Positions 11,601 through 26,112 are shown, counted from the first letter of the stretch. The stretch: DNA of 64,000 bases from Tetrahymena thermophila SB210 (GCF_000189635.1 NW_002476434.1:682001-746000), one strand, 5' to 3'. Translations and numbers: made by a program. Notes: generated from the sequence alone by a model not told the origin.

Positions 11601-14600
11601 GCCCCCCAAATTATAATGATGCTGGATATGCTAATTGTGTTGGTAAATTTTTATAAAAATGTATTGTATTGAACAAAAAATTAAAATAAAATAATTAGTT
11701 TGTGATCCAAAATGTAATACATGCTCTGCAGATTCTAAAGATTGCGTAACTTGTGCAGCTAATAGAAGACAAAACCCACCTTTTTGTACTTGTCCTATTG
11801 GAACCTATGAAAATGACAGAGCTAATTGTCCATGTAAATATAACATTTAATTGGAAAATTTTTAAGCTTATTAACAAATCAGCATGTAGTTACAAATGTA
11901 GTAGCTGTGATAGATCTGATAACAATTGCATATAATGCTCACATACTACTCGTATTAATGCTCCTACTTGTGATTGTAAGGATGGGTATTTTGATAAAGG
12001 TACTATAGATTGTGGAGGTAATTATTTACAAATCCTAAAAATGCTTCAATTAAAAAAAATTTTTTTATCAAATAGTATGTCCCATAAAGTGTGTTAATTG
12101 CAGATCTGAGACTGAATGTACAATTTGCTCAACAAATAGTACATTTTTTGATTTTATATTTATAAACTTATTATTTCCTTTATCAAGGATCAAACCCACC
12201 ATAGTGCAGTTGCAACGATGGATTTTATGAAGACTCAAACAGAGAATGCAGAGGTAATTTATAAATTGTTAAATTTATTTTATTTACAAATTAATGATCA
12301 TTTTATGATATTAGCCTGCCACCCTAATTGTAATAGATGCATCGGGCCTGGACCAAATTAATGTCAAACATGTGCAGGAAACAGAATAGATTTCCCAACT
12401 TGTAAATGCCCAATAGGTACTTACGATGATGGAAATATAGCATGCCCTAGATGCAACTCTGCATGTTCATCTTGCTCAGGCCCATCAGTTAATGATTGTG
12501 CGTCTTGTTCTGGAAATAAAATCTATGATTCTTCTTCAAATAAATGTGTTTGCCCAAAAAACACTTATGATTTAGGAATTGGATATTTCTGTGCATGTAA
12601 AAATACAAATTCGATTAACTATTTGCTTAAAATTTTTTATTAAAAGAATGTAATGTTTTCTGTGATGGATGCTAAGGAAACCCAAATAATTGCATAAAAT
12701 GTGCAGGAGGCCGTACAGGTTTCCCTTTTTGCAATTAATGTCCAGATGGAACATTTGATAATGGAGGTCTTACATGCTCAAGTAAACCAATCAAATAAAA
12801 TTAAATTATCTAAGCTTAATATATATATTTATTTAACAAAAATAGGATGCAATACTAATATATGTTCAACATGCTCATAATCTCCTTCTAGTTGTACAAC
12901 TTGTGCTCCAAATAGAATCAATCCACCTCAATGTACATGTTTACCAGGTACATTTGATAATGGAATAAGTTGTGAAAGTAAATTTTATATTTTATTTTTA
13001 TTTTATTTTTACAAATAATTTTTTATTAAGCTTGTGATCCTATATGCAGCTCTTGTAATTAATAGAAATAAAACTGTACTCAATGCATTGCAGGAAGAAG
13101 TGGGGTAATTACTTATTATTTTTTATATGTTATCAATATAGTTAACTAATATAAATAAATAGGCTCCTTATTGTGGATGCAATGAAGGAACTTATGATGA
13201 TGGAGTTAATATAGCTTGTTAGTGTAAGAATTTAATTTAATTAAAAAAAATATAAATTCTATTAATTAATAGAATGCCCTAACTAATGTTTGACTTGCTC
13301 TGGATCTAATTCTTGCACATAATGTAGAGGTGACAGAATTAACCTACCTAGTTGCTAGTGTCCCTATGGAAAATTTGATGATGGTGTAAGCGAAATGTGT
13401 AGAGGTATGAAATATTTCAAATTAAAAAGGAAAATTAAATTTTTAAAAATAATAAAAGATTGCCATCCAAAATGTGGATCTTGTTAAGGAACAAGTGATA
13501 ATTGCACTACATGTAAAGGAAATAGAGTTAATTTCCCTGTATGTTAATGTCCTGATGGGTATTATGAAACAGGAGATTTTATTTGTGCTCGATGCGATAA
13601 AAAATGTGGATCTTGCTCTGAATCACCTACCCACTGTCTAACATGTTCAGGACAAAAAATAAATCCACCAGATTGTTCATGCCCTAATTAAACCTATTAT
13701 GATTTAGTTTTAAATGATTGTTCACGTAGATTTATCCTTTAAATTTAAAAATTAAATACATATTTTTTAAATTGTAAAATAAAGGTTGTTTCCCTACATG
13801 TTAAATTTGCACTGGAAAGTTCCCTAATTAATGCTTGTTATGTTTACCAAGTTTTATCATGAGAGATGGAATGTGTCAAGGTGAAGTGGGTACCTATGTT
13901 GATTATGAATCTAATTCAATAAAAAACTGTAATTTTACTTGTTAAGAATGTGAGAGTAAATAAGATAGATGCATTAAATGTGATAGTTCAAAGAAAAGAA
14001 TACTATAAAATAATTCTTGCATTTGTATAGAAGGGTATTCTGAAAATGAACTTAAATAATGCATTCCAATTGTTAACCCTGTCCAAAATAGTAATATATC
14101 TAATGTTTGTGCTTTCATACAAAATTAATTATTAAATTTATTTTCTTAAGGGTGCATTTTACCAAATTTTGGACCTGGCATTTATTAAGATTAATCATGT
14201 GAATGCCCAGATGGATAGTTCCTCATTGAAAGCTCTGGAAGATGTGCAGCATGCCCTTCAAATGATTGTATATTTTAATTTATATGAAATTCATCAAATA
14301 AACCTATAAATTTTATTAAAAGGTAAAACTTGCAATTCTTCATCTTGCATAACATGCCATGATGGGTATGAGCTAAATGCTAAAGGATTTTGCTTTAAAA
14401 GAGTTACAGACTAATCAGCATAAATTGTGCTATTCATTTTCTGCGGTTTAGCTTTTTGTTTTGTTTTTAGTGCAGGTTTAGCTTACTTTATAAAGAGATA
14501 ATATAAATTCTTTAAAATAAAAATAATTCCATAAGCAAATAAAAATAATAGTAGTAATTTTTTAGAGGCATCTACTGTAAAATTTCAAGAGTAATAATCG

Positions 14601-14624
14601 TTACCAATAATTAATATCGTATGA
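8653..14624 (+). CDS. Cysteine-rich modular type I membrane protein, complete copy
   Basis: Exon 1 (8653-8713) encodes a signal peptide, MSNIIFRISSLAVLLNIVLG, and ends in phase 1; exon 2 is best started at 8781. Next come two beta-rich domains sharing a P-x-HW motif with aromatic and acidic residues (FPPHWSISFDLF near 8950; IPYHWKLRI near 10,165). Each is followed by short Cys clusters. From about 10,470 to 14,340 roughly twenty furin/EGF-receptor-like cysteine modules follow, mostly one per exon. The last exon holds one membrane span (IVLFIFCGLAFCFVF) and a cytoplasmic tail ending at TGA 14622-14624. Introns are numerous, short and in phase 1. The protein probably sits at the cell surface; ligand unknown. 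The partial gene at 1-3988 is its tandem paralog. Individual exon edges inside the module array are not all checked. Confidence 0.8.
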
Positions 14625-14962
14625 CCAAGCAATAAATAAATAATAGCAAATAAAATATTACTTGCTTTAAAATAATTTACTAAAATAATATCTATTTTTA
14701 TAATTATTTCGTTTTAAGTAAAAAAAAGTTATTTTTCTAGTATGAAATGAAATAATCTTAAAATATGAAGTTATTGTTTATTTATTTATTTTTACTTTTA
14801 TTTTAAACTCATATTTAAATATAAACTAAGAATTAAATTTCTTTGATCTAAAAAAAATGAATTTTGATTTATGAAAAGGATTTAAAAATATTTTTCAACA
14901 TTTTTTTTATTCAAATAATAAAGACTTCTTTAAAAGAAGCAAATATAAAATATATATTTGAC
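14625..14962. other. Convergent intergenic spacer
   Basis: This 338-bp spacer separates the TGA of the membrane protein gene from the TGA of the antigen gene, so it must carry both 3' ends. Only A/T-rich sequence with AATAAA-like strings is visible. Confidence 0.5.
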
Positions 14963-16861
14963 TCAAATAAAGCCTAAAAGCAAAACAAAAATTATAATAC
15001 AAGAAAATGATAGCTTTAGAGAATTTTAAGTTGTTAAAGTTGTTTGTGTTTCATAAGGAGATTAACATCCTGTCCCTGTTGAATCTGCATATATAATATT
15101 AGCCTGGATGAAGCAAGCATTACATTTCGAATCAGTCCAAGTATTGGTTCCTGAATAGCAATCGAAGCAAGTCGATGATTTAGAATCATATTAAAAAGCT
15201 ATGCATCCAGCTACAGAAGAATTAGCACATGCACCTGATGAGACTTAAGAGCAATCTACACACTTACTTGAACCATCATACCTATAATTTGAGCATCCAG
15301 AAATAGATTAGTTTATACAGCCACTAGACTAAGAAATAGAACAATCATAACATGTACCAGTTCCATCATATCCAAATGTACTGCATCCACTTTTAGTTGA
15401 ATATTTACAAGCTCCTCCTGAAACAGCTGAGCAGTCATAGCATAAATTTGAAGTAGAATCATAACGATAATTCACACAACCTTTGAGTGAAGAGTTTTAG
15501 CACCCACCTTTGCCATCAGGTATAGAACAATCAACGCAAGTGTTATAGCCGTCAAATTTGAAATTTGAACATAGAGGATCTGAACCACTTAAACAAGAAC
15601 CATTTTAAACATTAGAACAATTTATGCATTTGGATGAAGTTGAGCTATATTAATATCCTGAGCAAACTGTTTAACTGTTGACACATGCCCCAGCAGAAGC
15701 TTTACTACAGTCAACACATAATTAAGAGGATGAATCATATTTATAAAAGTAACATCCAATAACAGATTAGTAAATACACTATGAGTTCTTTGCTGCTGCA
15801 CAATTTACACATTATTTGTATACACTTGAGTAAACAAAGTCTTTACACCCTGTAGAAGCACTCAAATTCATGCAATTATTACTAGAATCTGTTAAAGAAC
15901 AGTCTATACATTATAATCCAGATGTTGCTAATGCAAAATTAGAGCATTAAGGTATACTACTGTTGAGGCAACCATTGTTAGTATTATTAAGCAAAGAGCA
16001 GTCGAGACATTAATTAGTTCCATTAAATCTGTAATTTGCACATCCAGTAACAGTTGAATAAAGACAAGCTACATTACTTGAACTAGAGCAATCAACGCAA
16101 GCAGAATTGTTGGCTGAATATGCAAAACTACTGCAACCAGATTTAGAGCTATTTTTACAATTGCTTCCATTAACAGCGCTACAATCATAACATTGACCTC
16201 CTGTTATTTTATAACTTGAACAACGCCATAAATTAGAATAAGTGCAAGCCCCACCAGAAGCGAGGGCGCAACTTACACATTAATTATTACCATTTCTTGT
16301 AAAATCTGGCCCATTACTAACTTTACAATCTACACAAGTATTTTAGCCTGGTGTAGTGCTAGGTGCATAATCAGCACAAACATTATCTATATTGCATGAA
16401 CCTCCAGATTAAACTGAGCAATTAACACAAGAAGTTTTGGCGTAAGATAAAATATACCCAGAGCAAGCAAGATCAGTATTGCATGCTCCAGTTACTAGAA
16501 CTTAGCAATTAATACATGCTGTTTAAGCATTATTTACAACATAATTAGCACAAGTATTATCATCAGTAGGGCAAGATTTACTTGGACCTTAAGTTTATAC
16601 GATAGTACAGTCAACTATACAACCGGAGCCACTTACCTTATAATTAGCACATACTGCATCGACGGAAGATCCGCATTACCCATTATTTTATTGGTAACAA
16701 TTAACGCAAGCTGTATTTGATGAATTAGCAATATAATTTTTACAACTTGGGTCAGATGAACAAGTTGAATCTTGGTTAATAACAGTACAATCGATTTGGC
16801 ATTTGATTTGTGTTAAAAAACTTGCTAAGATAAGCGCTAAACCTAATTATGCTTTTCTCAT
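14963..16861 (-). CDS. GPI-anchor-type cysteine-repeat surface antigen (immobilization-antigen-like)
   Basis: An intronless frame of 633 codons (ATG 16861, TGA 14965-14963) gives 632 aa. The N-terminus is a signal peptide (basic start, then LGLALILASFLTQIKC). The body is a tandem array of roughly 35-residue units with a CVDC/CINC pair, a single Cys about 8-10 residues later and a GCxxY/F step. The C-terminus is a polar Thr/Gln/Ser stretch followed by a hydrophobic tail (LSFSCIIIFVLLLGFI), typical of a GPI-attachment signal. This architecture matches ciliate surface and immobilization antigens; the family call is inference from layout. It faces the Cys-rich membrane protein gene tail to tail. 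A deleted relic of the same gene lies at 4325-5525. Confidence 0.8.
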
Positions 16862-17882
16862 TTGTGAATATTTAAAAAATTTTGTAGCTATTTGATATAT
16901 TTCTTTAGAATTTAATATTTGCAAAATTTTTAAAGTTATTATTTGCCTATTTTGTATATATATACAAACTAACTCATGCTTTTTTTCTAACAACTTAATC
17001 TTTAAAACAGATTGGCTATATTATATTTTAGGTTAATTAAAATTTAAACTAATTCCTTGTTCGAAAATTGTTAAATATGGAAGGTATGCGTTATGATAAC
17101 TAATTTTTATCAATAACGTAGTTTCTATTAAATGTTTGACTAGAAAATTTTCAATTTGTTAAATGTTCTTAATCTAAATTGTTTGCAAACTACCTTAGAT
17201 AATTGCAAAATAGTCAATATAAATTTTTAAATTTTTTAAACGAATTTCGAATCAAATTGAGCAAAGTATTATATGAGAAAGAGGTTCGTAAATAAGATGA
17301 TAATTTTTATCATGAATTCTTTCATATTCTTAATATTGAAAAGAAATCTATTCACTTATTTATTATCATCATTTTTTTTATTGACTTAATATTTTTTTTG
17401 AATTATTACTTGTTAAAACAAAGAGTAAAAAAAATTGATAAAAATATTTTTAAAACTAAATAAAATTGAAATAAAAAAATTGATTATTTTAATTTATTTA
17501 TTTTTTTTGTTTTATTAAAAATATTATGTCCCATCCTTTTCTTTATAAATTGGAAATGTCCTTCTCTGATAGAATAAATGACTAAATGTGTTTTATATTT
17601 GAGTAGATAAGAAAATATATTGATTTTTATTGTAACAAATTATAATACTCTTTCGATTTATTTGAATAGATTTATTAAATTATTTTATATCAAATGCTTA
17701 CAATTTATTAATTCTTTAGATGAATATTTATAAAAAACCAAAATATAATTTTAAGTCTAAATATTTCATTATATGATTAAAGAAATGTTAATTATTATTA
17801 ATTTAGTGTAAATATTTGATACCATTCAATTTTTTTTCATCACTTAATCTTAACTTTTTTTGAGTTTAATATTTAATAGCTG
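16862..17882. other. Divergent intergenic DNA, right end of the duplication
   Basis: The first ~330 bp match DNA upstream of the antigen relic, so this was the antigen promoter side before duplication. A TATATATA-like string occurs at about 16,955-16,965. The rest is T- and A-rich without frames. Confidence 0.5.
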
Positions 17883-19991
17883 ATGAAAAATATATCCAAT
17901 AATCCAAGAAATTCAAAAGACCTAACAAATAAAACAGTATCAATCAACTTAAATGTATAGATAGAAAATTAAGAAAATTATCAAATAGAAGAAGAAGAAA
18001 AAGAGGAGGGTTAAGTACCACTAGATATAAATTTATATAAAAAAAGTAATGATAAGCATTCATTTTTGAAGAAAGTATTTATATCAGGAGTTAGACATGC
18101 ATAATTTGATGGTGAAGTGTGTGATATCTCGCTAAAAATATTGTACGAAATATTAAGAGTAATGGGGTTGGAAGCAAATGAATTTTTACTGCTAGAAGGG
18201 TATAAATATGGTTGTTTTTAATCTTAATATGGTGAAGATTTAGACAAATTTACAAAAAGCGGGTGCAGTTTTAGGAAATTATCTAAAGAAAAATTAGAAG
18301 TTAAATAATAGAAACAAAGATTTGATATTGACGAATACATGATATGGCTGGTTAAAAATTTACATCGCTTAAAATATGACACGACATTACATTTTCATTA
18401 CATGAGAAATGTGAGAAGAGGAATTTACTAAATAGAAAAAAATGACATTAAATTGCCAGCATTTCATTTAAGTGATAATGAATAGTTAGAATTGCTTTAA
18501 AAATATAAAACACCTAAATATATGAAATAAAGACAGGATTCTCCTTCTTTAATAGATGCTGAAGCTTAAAGAACTTTTTAGTATTTTCAAACAAAGAATA
18601 AAAAATATATTACAACCTTAGAAAGTAAGAAGAAGGAATATATTGAGAGATAAAGAGAATACTCTGACAGATAGCGTAAATTAGCTAAAGAATTTTATAA
18701 TTACCACAACAACAAGTACTCTCCTAAAAAGTACCCCTAAGTTACATATAGAATTAATACTTAAGGTGTTTATTAAATTGATTCAACTGAAGACTTCTCT
18801 CTCCAGTAAACTAACAATACAAGATGTCATACATCTATGAATGAATCTGAAAATAATTATAACAAATCTTCATTAGTAACAAACAATAAAACTCCATCAA
18901 AAACAGTACAATATTCTAAATAAGAAAATATGTTTTTGAAATCTGAAAATGTAAACAATGTGAATTAAGAAATAGAACAAAATGACCATTTTAGAAACAA
19001 GCAGAGTGATAATTCTTAAAAAGGTAATATGAAAAATAAGTTTCCTAGCTTAAATACTTCTCCGAATTTCTCACCAACAAAATCTTAGAATTAAAGATAT
19101 TTTATATCAACAAGGAGTAATGAAAAATAAAATTCTATTCTTATCCCTAAAGAAAATTAAAAACTAAAGCTCCAAATCTAACCAGAAAGTTCTCGTCGTA
19201 CAAATACAATATAGGATTTTACAGATGTAAATATAAAAAATTACTCTCCTTCTCATAAAACTCAAACTACACCTAACTCTCCGACAAGTTCTTAGATAAT
19301 GAAACAAAAAGAAAGGTCGAACAGAAGGTTGGCTTAAGCAAAAAAAGAAACAGATAAAAGAATGTCTTTAATATTGAAAAACTTAAAAGAAATGACTCAG
19401 CTTAGATAAGAGAATGCTGTGATTCCATATGATCTTAGGTCTTAGAGTGAAATTTCAGAGCATGAAGATAAAAAAGAACTCTCTAAAATAGATATAATTC
19501 CTTATCAAGCAGAGCTATATGATTTAAATAAAGACCTTACTAAATTAAAAGGAGAAACATAAATAGATATAGCTAGCTTAATTAGTAGGGTAAAGTAAAA
19601 TAATTAAATCAGAGCTGATATTTATGCTAACATTTAAGACATAGCAGATAAAAGAATGAGAAATAATGAAATTATAGGTAAATAAATTTAAATTGAAACA
19701 ATTTTATTAAACTAATACATCAAAAAAGGCAAATAAGGCGCTATCAAAGCTAAAAGAAGACTAAGCGAGTGCAGTTATAGGCAATAGAAACAAGAAATAA
19801 AAGAATTAAAATATTAAGCTTTGCATGATAAAGATTAAACTAGGTAATACAGGATTGAGCATTTTTTAAGTATGACAAGTAATCCAACAAGTAAATCACC
19901 TTCTTAACTTAAATCTCTCTAAAACAGTCCTCATATTACCCCAAAATTCAAACAAAAAATTGGAGATTTATTATCACAAAACCCATTCTGA
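17883..19991 (+). CDS. Hypothetical coiled-coil protein, 702 aa
   Basis: A single intronless frame of 703 codons runs from ATG 17883 to TGA 19989-19991 with many TAA/TAG Gln codons. Residues about 60-210 look globular and hydrophobic-patterned (KKVFISGVRHAQFDGE, ILYEILRVMGLEANEF, YMIWLVKNLHRLKYD). Residues about 210-270 are charged and helical (LESKKKEYIERQREYSDRQ). Residues about 270-480 are Ser/Asn/Thr-rich and probably disordered, with several S/T-P sites. Residues about 480-660 again look like coiled coil. No signal peptide, membrane span or zinc motif was seen. I do not recognise a family; a cytoskeletal or scaffold role would be only a guess. Confidence 0.75.
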
Positions 19992-20945
19992 AAAATATTT
20001 AAATAATAAAAAAGTTAATTCAAGTAAAAAATAATTTCAAAAATATTTAGAATAAAAAATACTTCTAAATAATTTAAAAAAATTTATTTTTGTTTTTAAT
20101 TAAAATTTCTAATTAAAAATAAATTCAAACTAAATATTTTCTTAAAATAAATCAAAAAATGGTTGAAAAAAAATTAAAAATTTTTAATAAATAATTTGGA
20201 AAAATTAATTTTTTGTAAAATTGCATTGATTTATTTTTGTGAATATTTTTAATTTTTGTGTAAGAAGTTTTAGTAAAATTAAATTTTTTTAAATAGAATC
20301 TTCAACTATAATTTCACATGTTTAACCAAGTAGAATCTATCGTCTACTGGTATTAAGCGATGCTTTATTTGATAAATTTCAATTCTATACTTACTTTATT
20401 CATTTAATTTGTAATAAAATAAAAATTTAATTTCTCATCAAAATATCAATATAGCATAATATTTTCATCACATATCACATAAATTTCCACCTTTTTAACT
20501 TATTTTCATATTTATTTCAAACAAATGCATGATCAAAAACTAATATTTAAAACAATTTATAATTGTAAATCCAACTTGATAAAAGGTGTTTAAAATTTTA
20601 AATGAGAATATTTTTAACATTATATGAACTTAAAAGCAAATGAAATTATATAAATGAATGAAAAATTTGTAAACTCGTGTTTAAAGCGACGATAAGTTAC
20701 TGAGCAATGTTAAGAATTGCTTGTTTGCATCCTTATAAATAATACAACAAAAATCTTTTTTCTTACGTAAATCTATATTGCCACACTTAGTATGGATTAT
20801 TACAAGAAAAGTGAGGCATTCTTACGTCATAAAAAATATCTTTAAACGACGTTTTTTCCTTTAAATTAAATTGCATTTATTACAAGATAAGAAAAATAAA
20901 TAATAAAATAAAAAAAAATAAATAAATACCCTAAAACTTTAAAAA
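19992..20945. other. Intergenic region upstream of malate dehydrogenase
   Basis: Very A/T-rich to about 20,660. At 20,670-20,870 composition is more mixed (TTTAAAGCGACGATAAGTTA, GTGAGGCATTCTTACGTC), which may be promoter DNA for a strongly expressed gene. No named motif or RNA gene was recognised. Confidence 0.4.
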
Positions 20946-22700
<1,755 letters not shown>

Positions 22701-23573
22701 AAAAATAAATGCATATAAATATAAATTTCTAAAATCAACACTTTTGAAAAACTGTATATCAACTCTTTTTATGTGAGATATATATTTTGTTCAAAGGCTT
22801 AAGATTATTCTACTTTTATTAATTTCAAATTTAATAAACACAAAAATAAATCAATGAGAAAATCAATAAATTTTGGCAAAAGCAAATTATTAAAAATAAA
22901 AAAATACATAATTATTTAAAATAATTTAGCTTTTCTTATAAAAATTGTTTCAAAAATTAAATATTTAAATAAACAATGTTAATACAATTATTTTATCAAA
23001 ATTAATAGTTTATTAACTAATAAATATTTTTCAAGAAATAAATTTAATAAGTAACATATACCTTAGAACACCCTATTAATAGTAAACCAAATAAGTGGTA
23101 ATAATTTAAACTTCATATTTAATTGGTAAAAATTTGTAAATAAATTAAAAATTTTTTTACTACTTTTAGGCTTTTTATGGTAATGTAGTAAGTAGGATTA
23201 GTTAGTATTAATTAAGAAATATTTTTGTTTATTTATCATTGAATTAAATAGTTTGAGAAGTATCATTTTCAAACAAATTTTTTTTAATATTAAGAATTAA
23301 ATTAAAATGAATTTTTCTACTTTTTTTATAATTATTAACACTACTAGAAAAAAATTAATAATGCAATTAACCCTAAGCAAATGTATTAAATATTTATGAT
23401 TGATTCTATATGGAAAGTAGAAAACGATTAAATTATATGGTATTTATAATGTTTTTGTTGAGTATGTGATATAGAAGTAATATTAAAAGATTTATTTGAT
23501 TTAAATAAATTTCGTTTTAAATAAATTACATAAAATAAATTATTTAACATACATTAGATAATAATTATTGAAT
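22701..23573. other. AT-rich intergenic DNA
   Basis: The 3' flank of MDH and 5' flank of the oxygenase-like gene. Several AATAAA-like strings follow the MDH stop. No other structure was seen. Confidence 0.5.
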
Positions 23574-24841
23574 ATGATCAGAAAAACCATAAATAGTATA
23601 GCTTCTTAATTTAGCTACAAAAATGTATTCTTCTTTACTAAAAGAAAAGAAGGATTTTAAATAATAGATTACCATGAACTAACCACTTCTGAAAGTGGAG
23701 AATTATTTACTAAATTTTAGAGGAGTTTTGGTAGAGATGGTATTGGCTCTGTTCTTGTAAGAAATATACCCCATCTTTCAGAGACACGTTTCAAGCTCCT
23801 TCCTTTGACTTATTAATTAGCAAATATGCCAAATGAAGAACTTGAAAAGCTAGTAAAAGCTGAAACTCATTATCTCAGAGGGTGGAGCTAAAAAAATTAA
23901 AAGGTTTATGGTGTTGAAAATAAAAATTTAGGTATTTTTAGAGCACACATTTTGAAAGACGACAAATATTAATGGAGTGTTAGCTAATTAGAACACCTCC
24001 CAAAAAGAATATAGCATTTAGTTGGTGACAATGTTTGGCCAGATAGTAATCCCTCACTTAATAAGATTTACAAGAAACAATTCCTCGACTACCACCAAAT
24101 AGTTTATAAAACTGCTATCATTTTACTTACGAAATTAGAAAAGTTTATTGAAAACGAATAACCCCATTTTAGAACTTCAGCATTAACTCAGTTATTAAAG
24201 AGATCTGACCAACATATCGGTGGTCAGTTCTATAGCTATCCTAATTGCAGCTATGAATAACTCACATAGGATTGGGCATATTGGTCAACTGACTATAGTC
24301 TATTATAAGGTATTTGAGTTTGTGATAAAAATAGATTAATTATTATAAAGATATTTATAATATAATGATCCTTAATTCTTAAAATGATAACTTAATTTAT
24401 ATAAAAAAAGGATTATCATCATAGATCTATGTTAATTCTCTTGGTGAGACTCAAGACTACGTTGACCATGACTCAGGTCTTCACATTTTCTCTTAGGACC
24501 CAAATAATTACATTAAAATTAGATTAGATGATAATAGTATTTTATTTAAGGCTGGAGAAGCATTATAAATATTAAGTGGAGGTGTTATTTATCCTAAGCC
24601 CCATAGACTCATAAGAGGAAGCTTTATTGCAGGAAAAGACTTGAGTGTTGACTATCTAAATACAGTAATCTAACCTAATTTAGAAGAAAAGCTCTCTGTA
24701 CCAGCAGGTGTTAAAGTTGATGATGTCCTTGATGAGTTCTCTGCTAGTGTTGTACCAGACCTTTCAGAAAGATGGTAGCAATCAACAACCTATGGCTAAT
24801 TTGTAGAAAAAACGTTATTGAGTTACTAAGCAAGAAAATGA
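23574..24841 (+). CDS. 2-oxoglutarate/Fe(II)-dependent oxygenase-like protein
   Basis: Two exons, 23574-24309 and 24411-24841, joined in phase 1 by a 101-bp intron, give 388 aa. The acceptor at 24410 keeps the frame open; using the later AG at 24426 gives a TGA at once. The C-terminal half resembles the isopenicillin-N-synthase-like 2OG-Fe(II) oxygenase fold: WAYWSTDYSLLQG (234-246), a DHDSGLHIF strand (264-272), GEALQILSGG (294-303) and PHRLIRG with His310. In this family the first iron ligands form H-x-D next to a Trp; here the matching site reads S-T-D (238-240). The N-terminal half carries the usual helical region (VLVRNIPHL, TYQLANMP). Substrate unknown; activity is doubtful if Ser238 truly replaces the His. 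A mitochondrial signal is possible (MIRKTINSIASQFSYK). Confidence 0.65.
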
Positions 24842-25253
24842 TTAAAAAACATTTCAATTAAAAAAAAACATTTATTTAAATATTTCCTCTTAAATCTCAT
24901 TTCTGTTTATTAATGTATTCAAATACAAAAAATTAAGTATAATTTTTAAATTAAAATTTTATTATTGCATTGAATTATGTTAAAGTAAACAGATTTTTAT
25001 TTATTTTTTTTAAGAAAAATATTTTATTGGTTAAAAATTTAAATATAGAATTCTTTATTGATTTATTGATTAAATGATTGAATGAATGATCTATAAAACT
25101 TCAAAAGAAATTTAAAAGAGTGACTAAAGAATAATTTAATAAAGAGTAGAGAATTCAATTATTAATAATCAAATATATCAAAAATCTCTTAAGCGAAAAA
25201 CAAGCAAAAGAAAAGTAAGGCACTAAGCAAACAAAAAAAATTTTTAAAAAGAA
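24842..25253. other. Intergenic DNA upstream of the roadblock gene
   Basis: About 410 bp, AT-rich, with GATT/GAAT short tandem words near 25,060-25,090 and an A-rich leader directly before the ATG at 25254. Confidence 0.5.
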
Positions 25254-25565
25254 ATGTCTGAAGTTGAGGATACTTTAAATAGAATAAAGACACATAAAAC
25301 AGTTTTAGGCTACTTGATTGTTAATAGTGAAGGTGGTGTTGTTAGAGGTGCCTTTAAGGATGAGGAAGAAAGCAAAAATATCGCAAATTCAATTCCTCTA
25401 CTCACAAAAAAGGCTCGCTCTGTTGTAAGAGACTTAGACCCTACAAATGATTTAGTTTTCTTGCGTATATAAACTAAGCTTAATGAGATTATGGTTGCTC
25501 CTGATGATGAATTCTCTTTAATCGTAATATAAACTAAAGGTGAAAAGCGTGATGAAAACGATTGA
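25254..25565 (+). CDS. Dynein light chain, roadblock/LC7 type
   Basis: An intronless gene of 104 codons ending at TGA 25563-25565 (103 aa, the usual length for this family). The pattern follows roadblock/LC7: an N-terminal helix (EDTLNRIKTHKTVLGYLIVN), the EGG turn, a central helix (ANSIPLLTKKARSVVRDLDP), the NDLVFLRIQTK strand, then EIMVAPDDEFSLIVIQ. Roadblock chains dimerise and bind dynein intermediate chains in cytoplasmic, outer-arm and intraflagellar dyneins. A ciliate has several paralogs and the sequence does not tell which complex this one serves. The last residues (KGEKRDEND) are a short acidic/basic tail. Upstream A-rich context is typical for a start here. Confidence 0.92.
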
Positions 25566-26112
25566 GATTTTTGGCAAAATTTGAAAGTATTTATTGATGT
25601 AATGGAAAATAATAAATGTTAATTTTTTAAAATACTATATAAATAAAATTAGTGATTTTATTAAGATGTAAAAATGTATGTACGCACTAAAGCTTCTATT
25701 GAGTATGTTTTTATTCTTTTTTTATTGCTGATCTATTTTTAATAAAATCATTTTTAAATTTTATATCTATAAGAAAGCAAAAAAATTTGTAAAAAAAATA
25801 ACGTTAAGTTTCATAAATTATTATAACACACACATATGTGATTAACAAAATGTATATATTAATTAAAGTGTATGCATTTAGTTATCAATTAATTTATTGT
25901 ATAAAAGAATGATAATATTTTTGAGTATCTTTTACATATTTTTATTTATTTAATTACTATTTTCAAATCATTTCCTTTATTCATCTATTATTTTTAGAGG
26001 ATATATTATTCATTGATTAATTAATTGATTAACTATCTGTCATTTAAGTTTATAAAATTTCAAATTTTTAAGTTTAAAAGATCAAAAACCAAGATATAAT
26101 ATAAAATAACAA
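25566..26112. other. AT-rich intergenic DNA
   Basis: About 550 bp between two + strand genes. It contains a short ACACACACATATGTG patch at about 25,827 and GATTAATTAATTGATTAA words near 26,013. No frame or RNA was recognised. Confidence 0.5.

Larger units (their letters stand above)
10609..17190 (+). repeat. Segmental tandem duplication, right arm
   Basis: This arm holds the 3' two thirds of the Cys-rich membrane protein gene and the complete convergent antigen gene, both homologous to the left arm. Introns match as well as exons, so it is a DNA-level duplication and not only protein-family similarity. Similarity to the left arm fades just after the shared block TGTTAAATGTTCTTAATC near 17,160. 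Confidence 0.85.
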
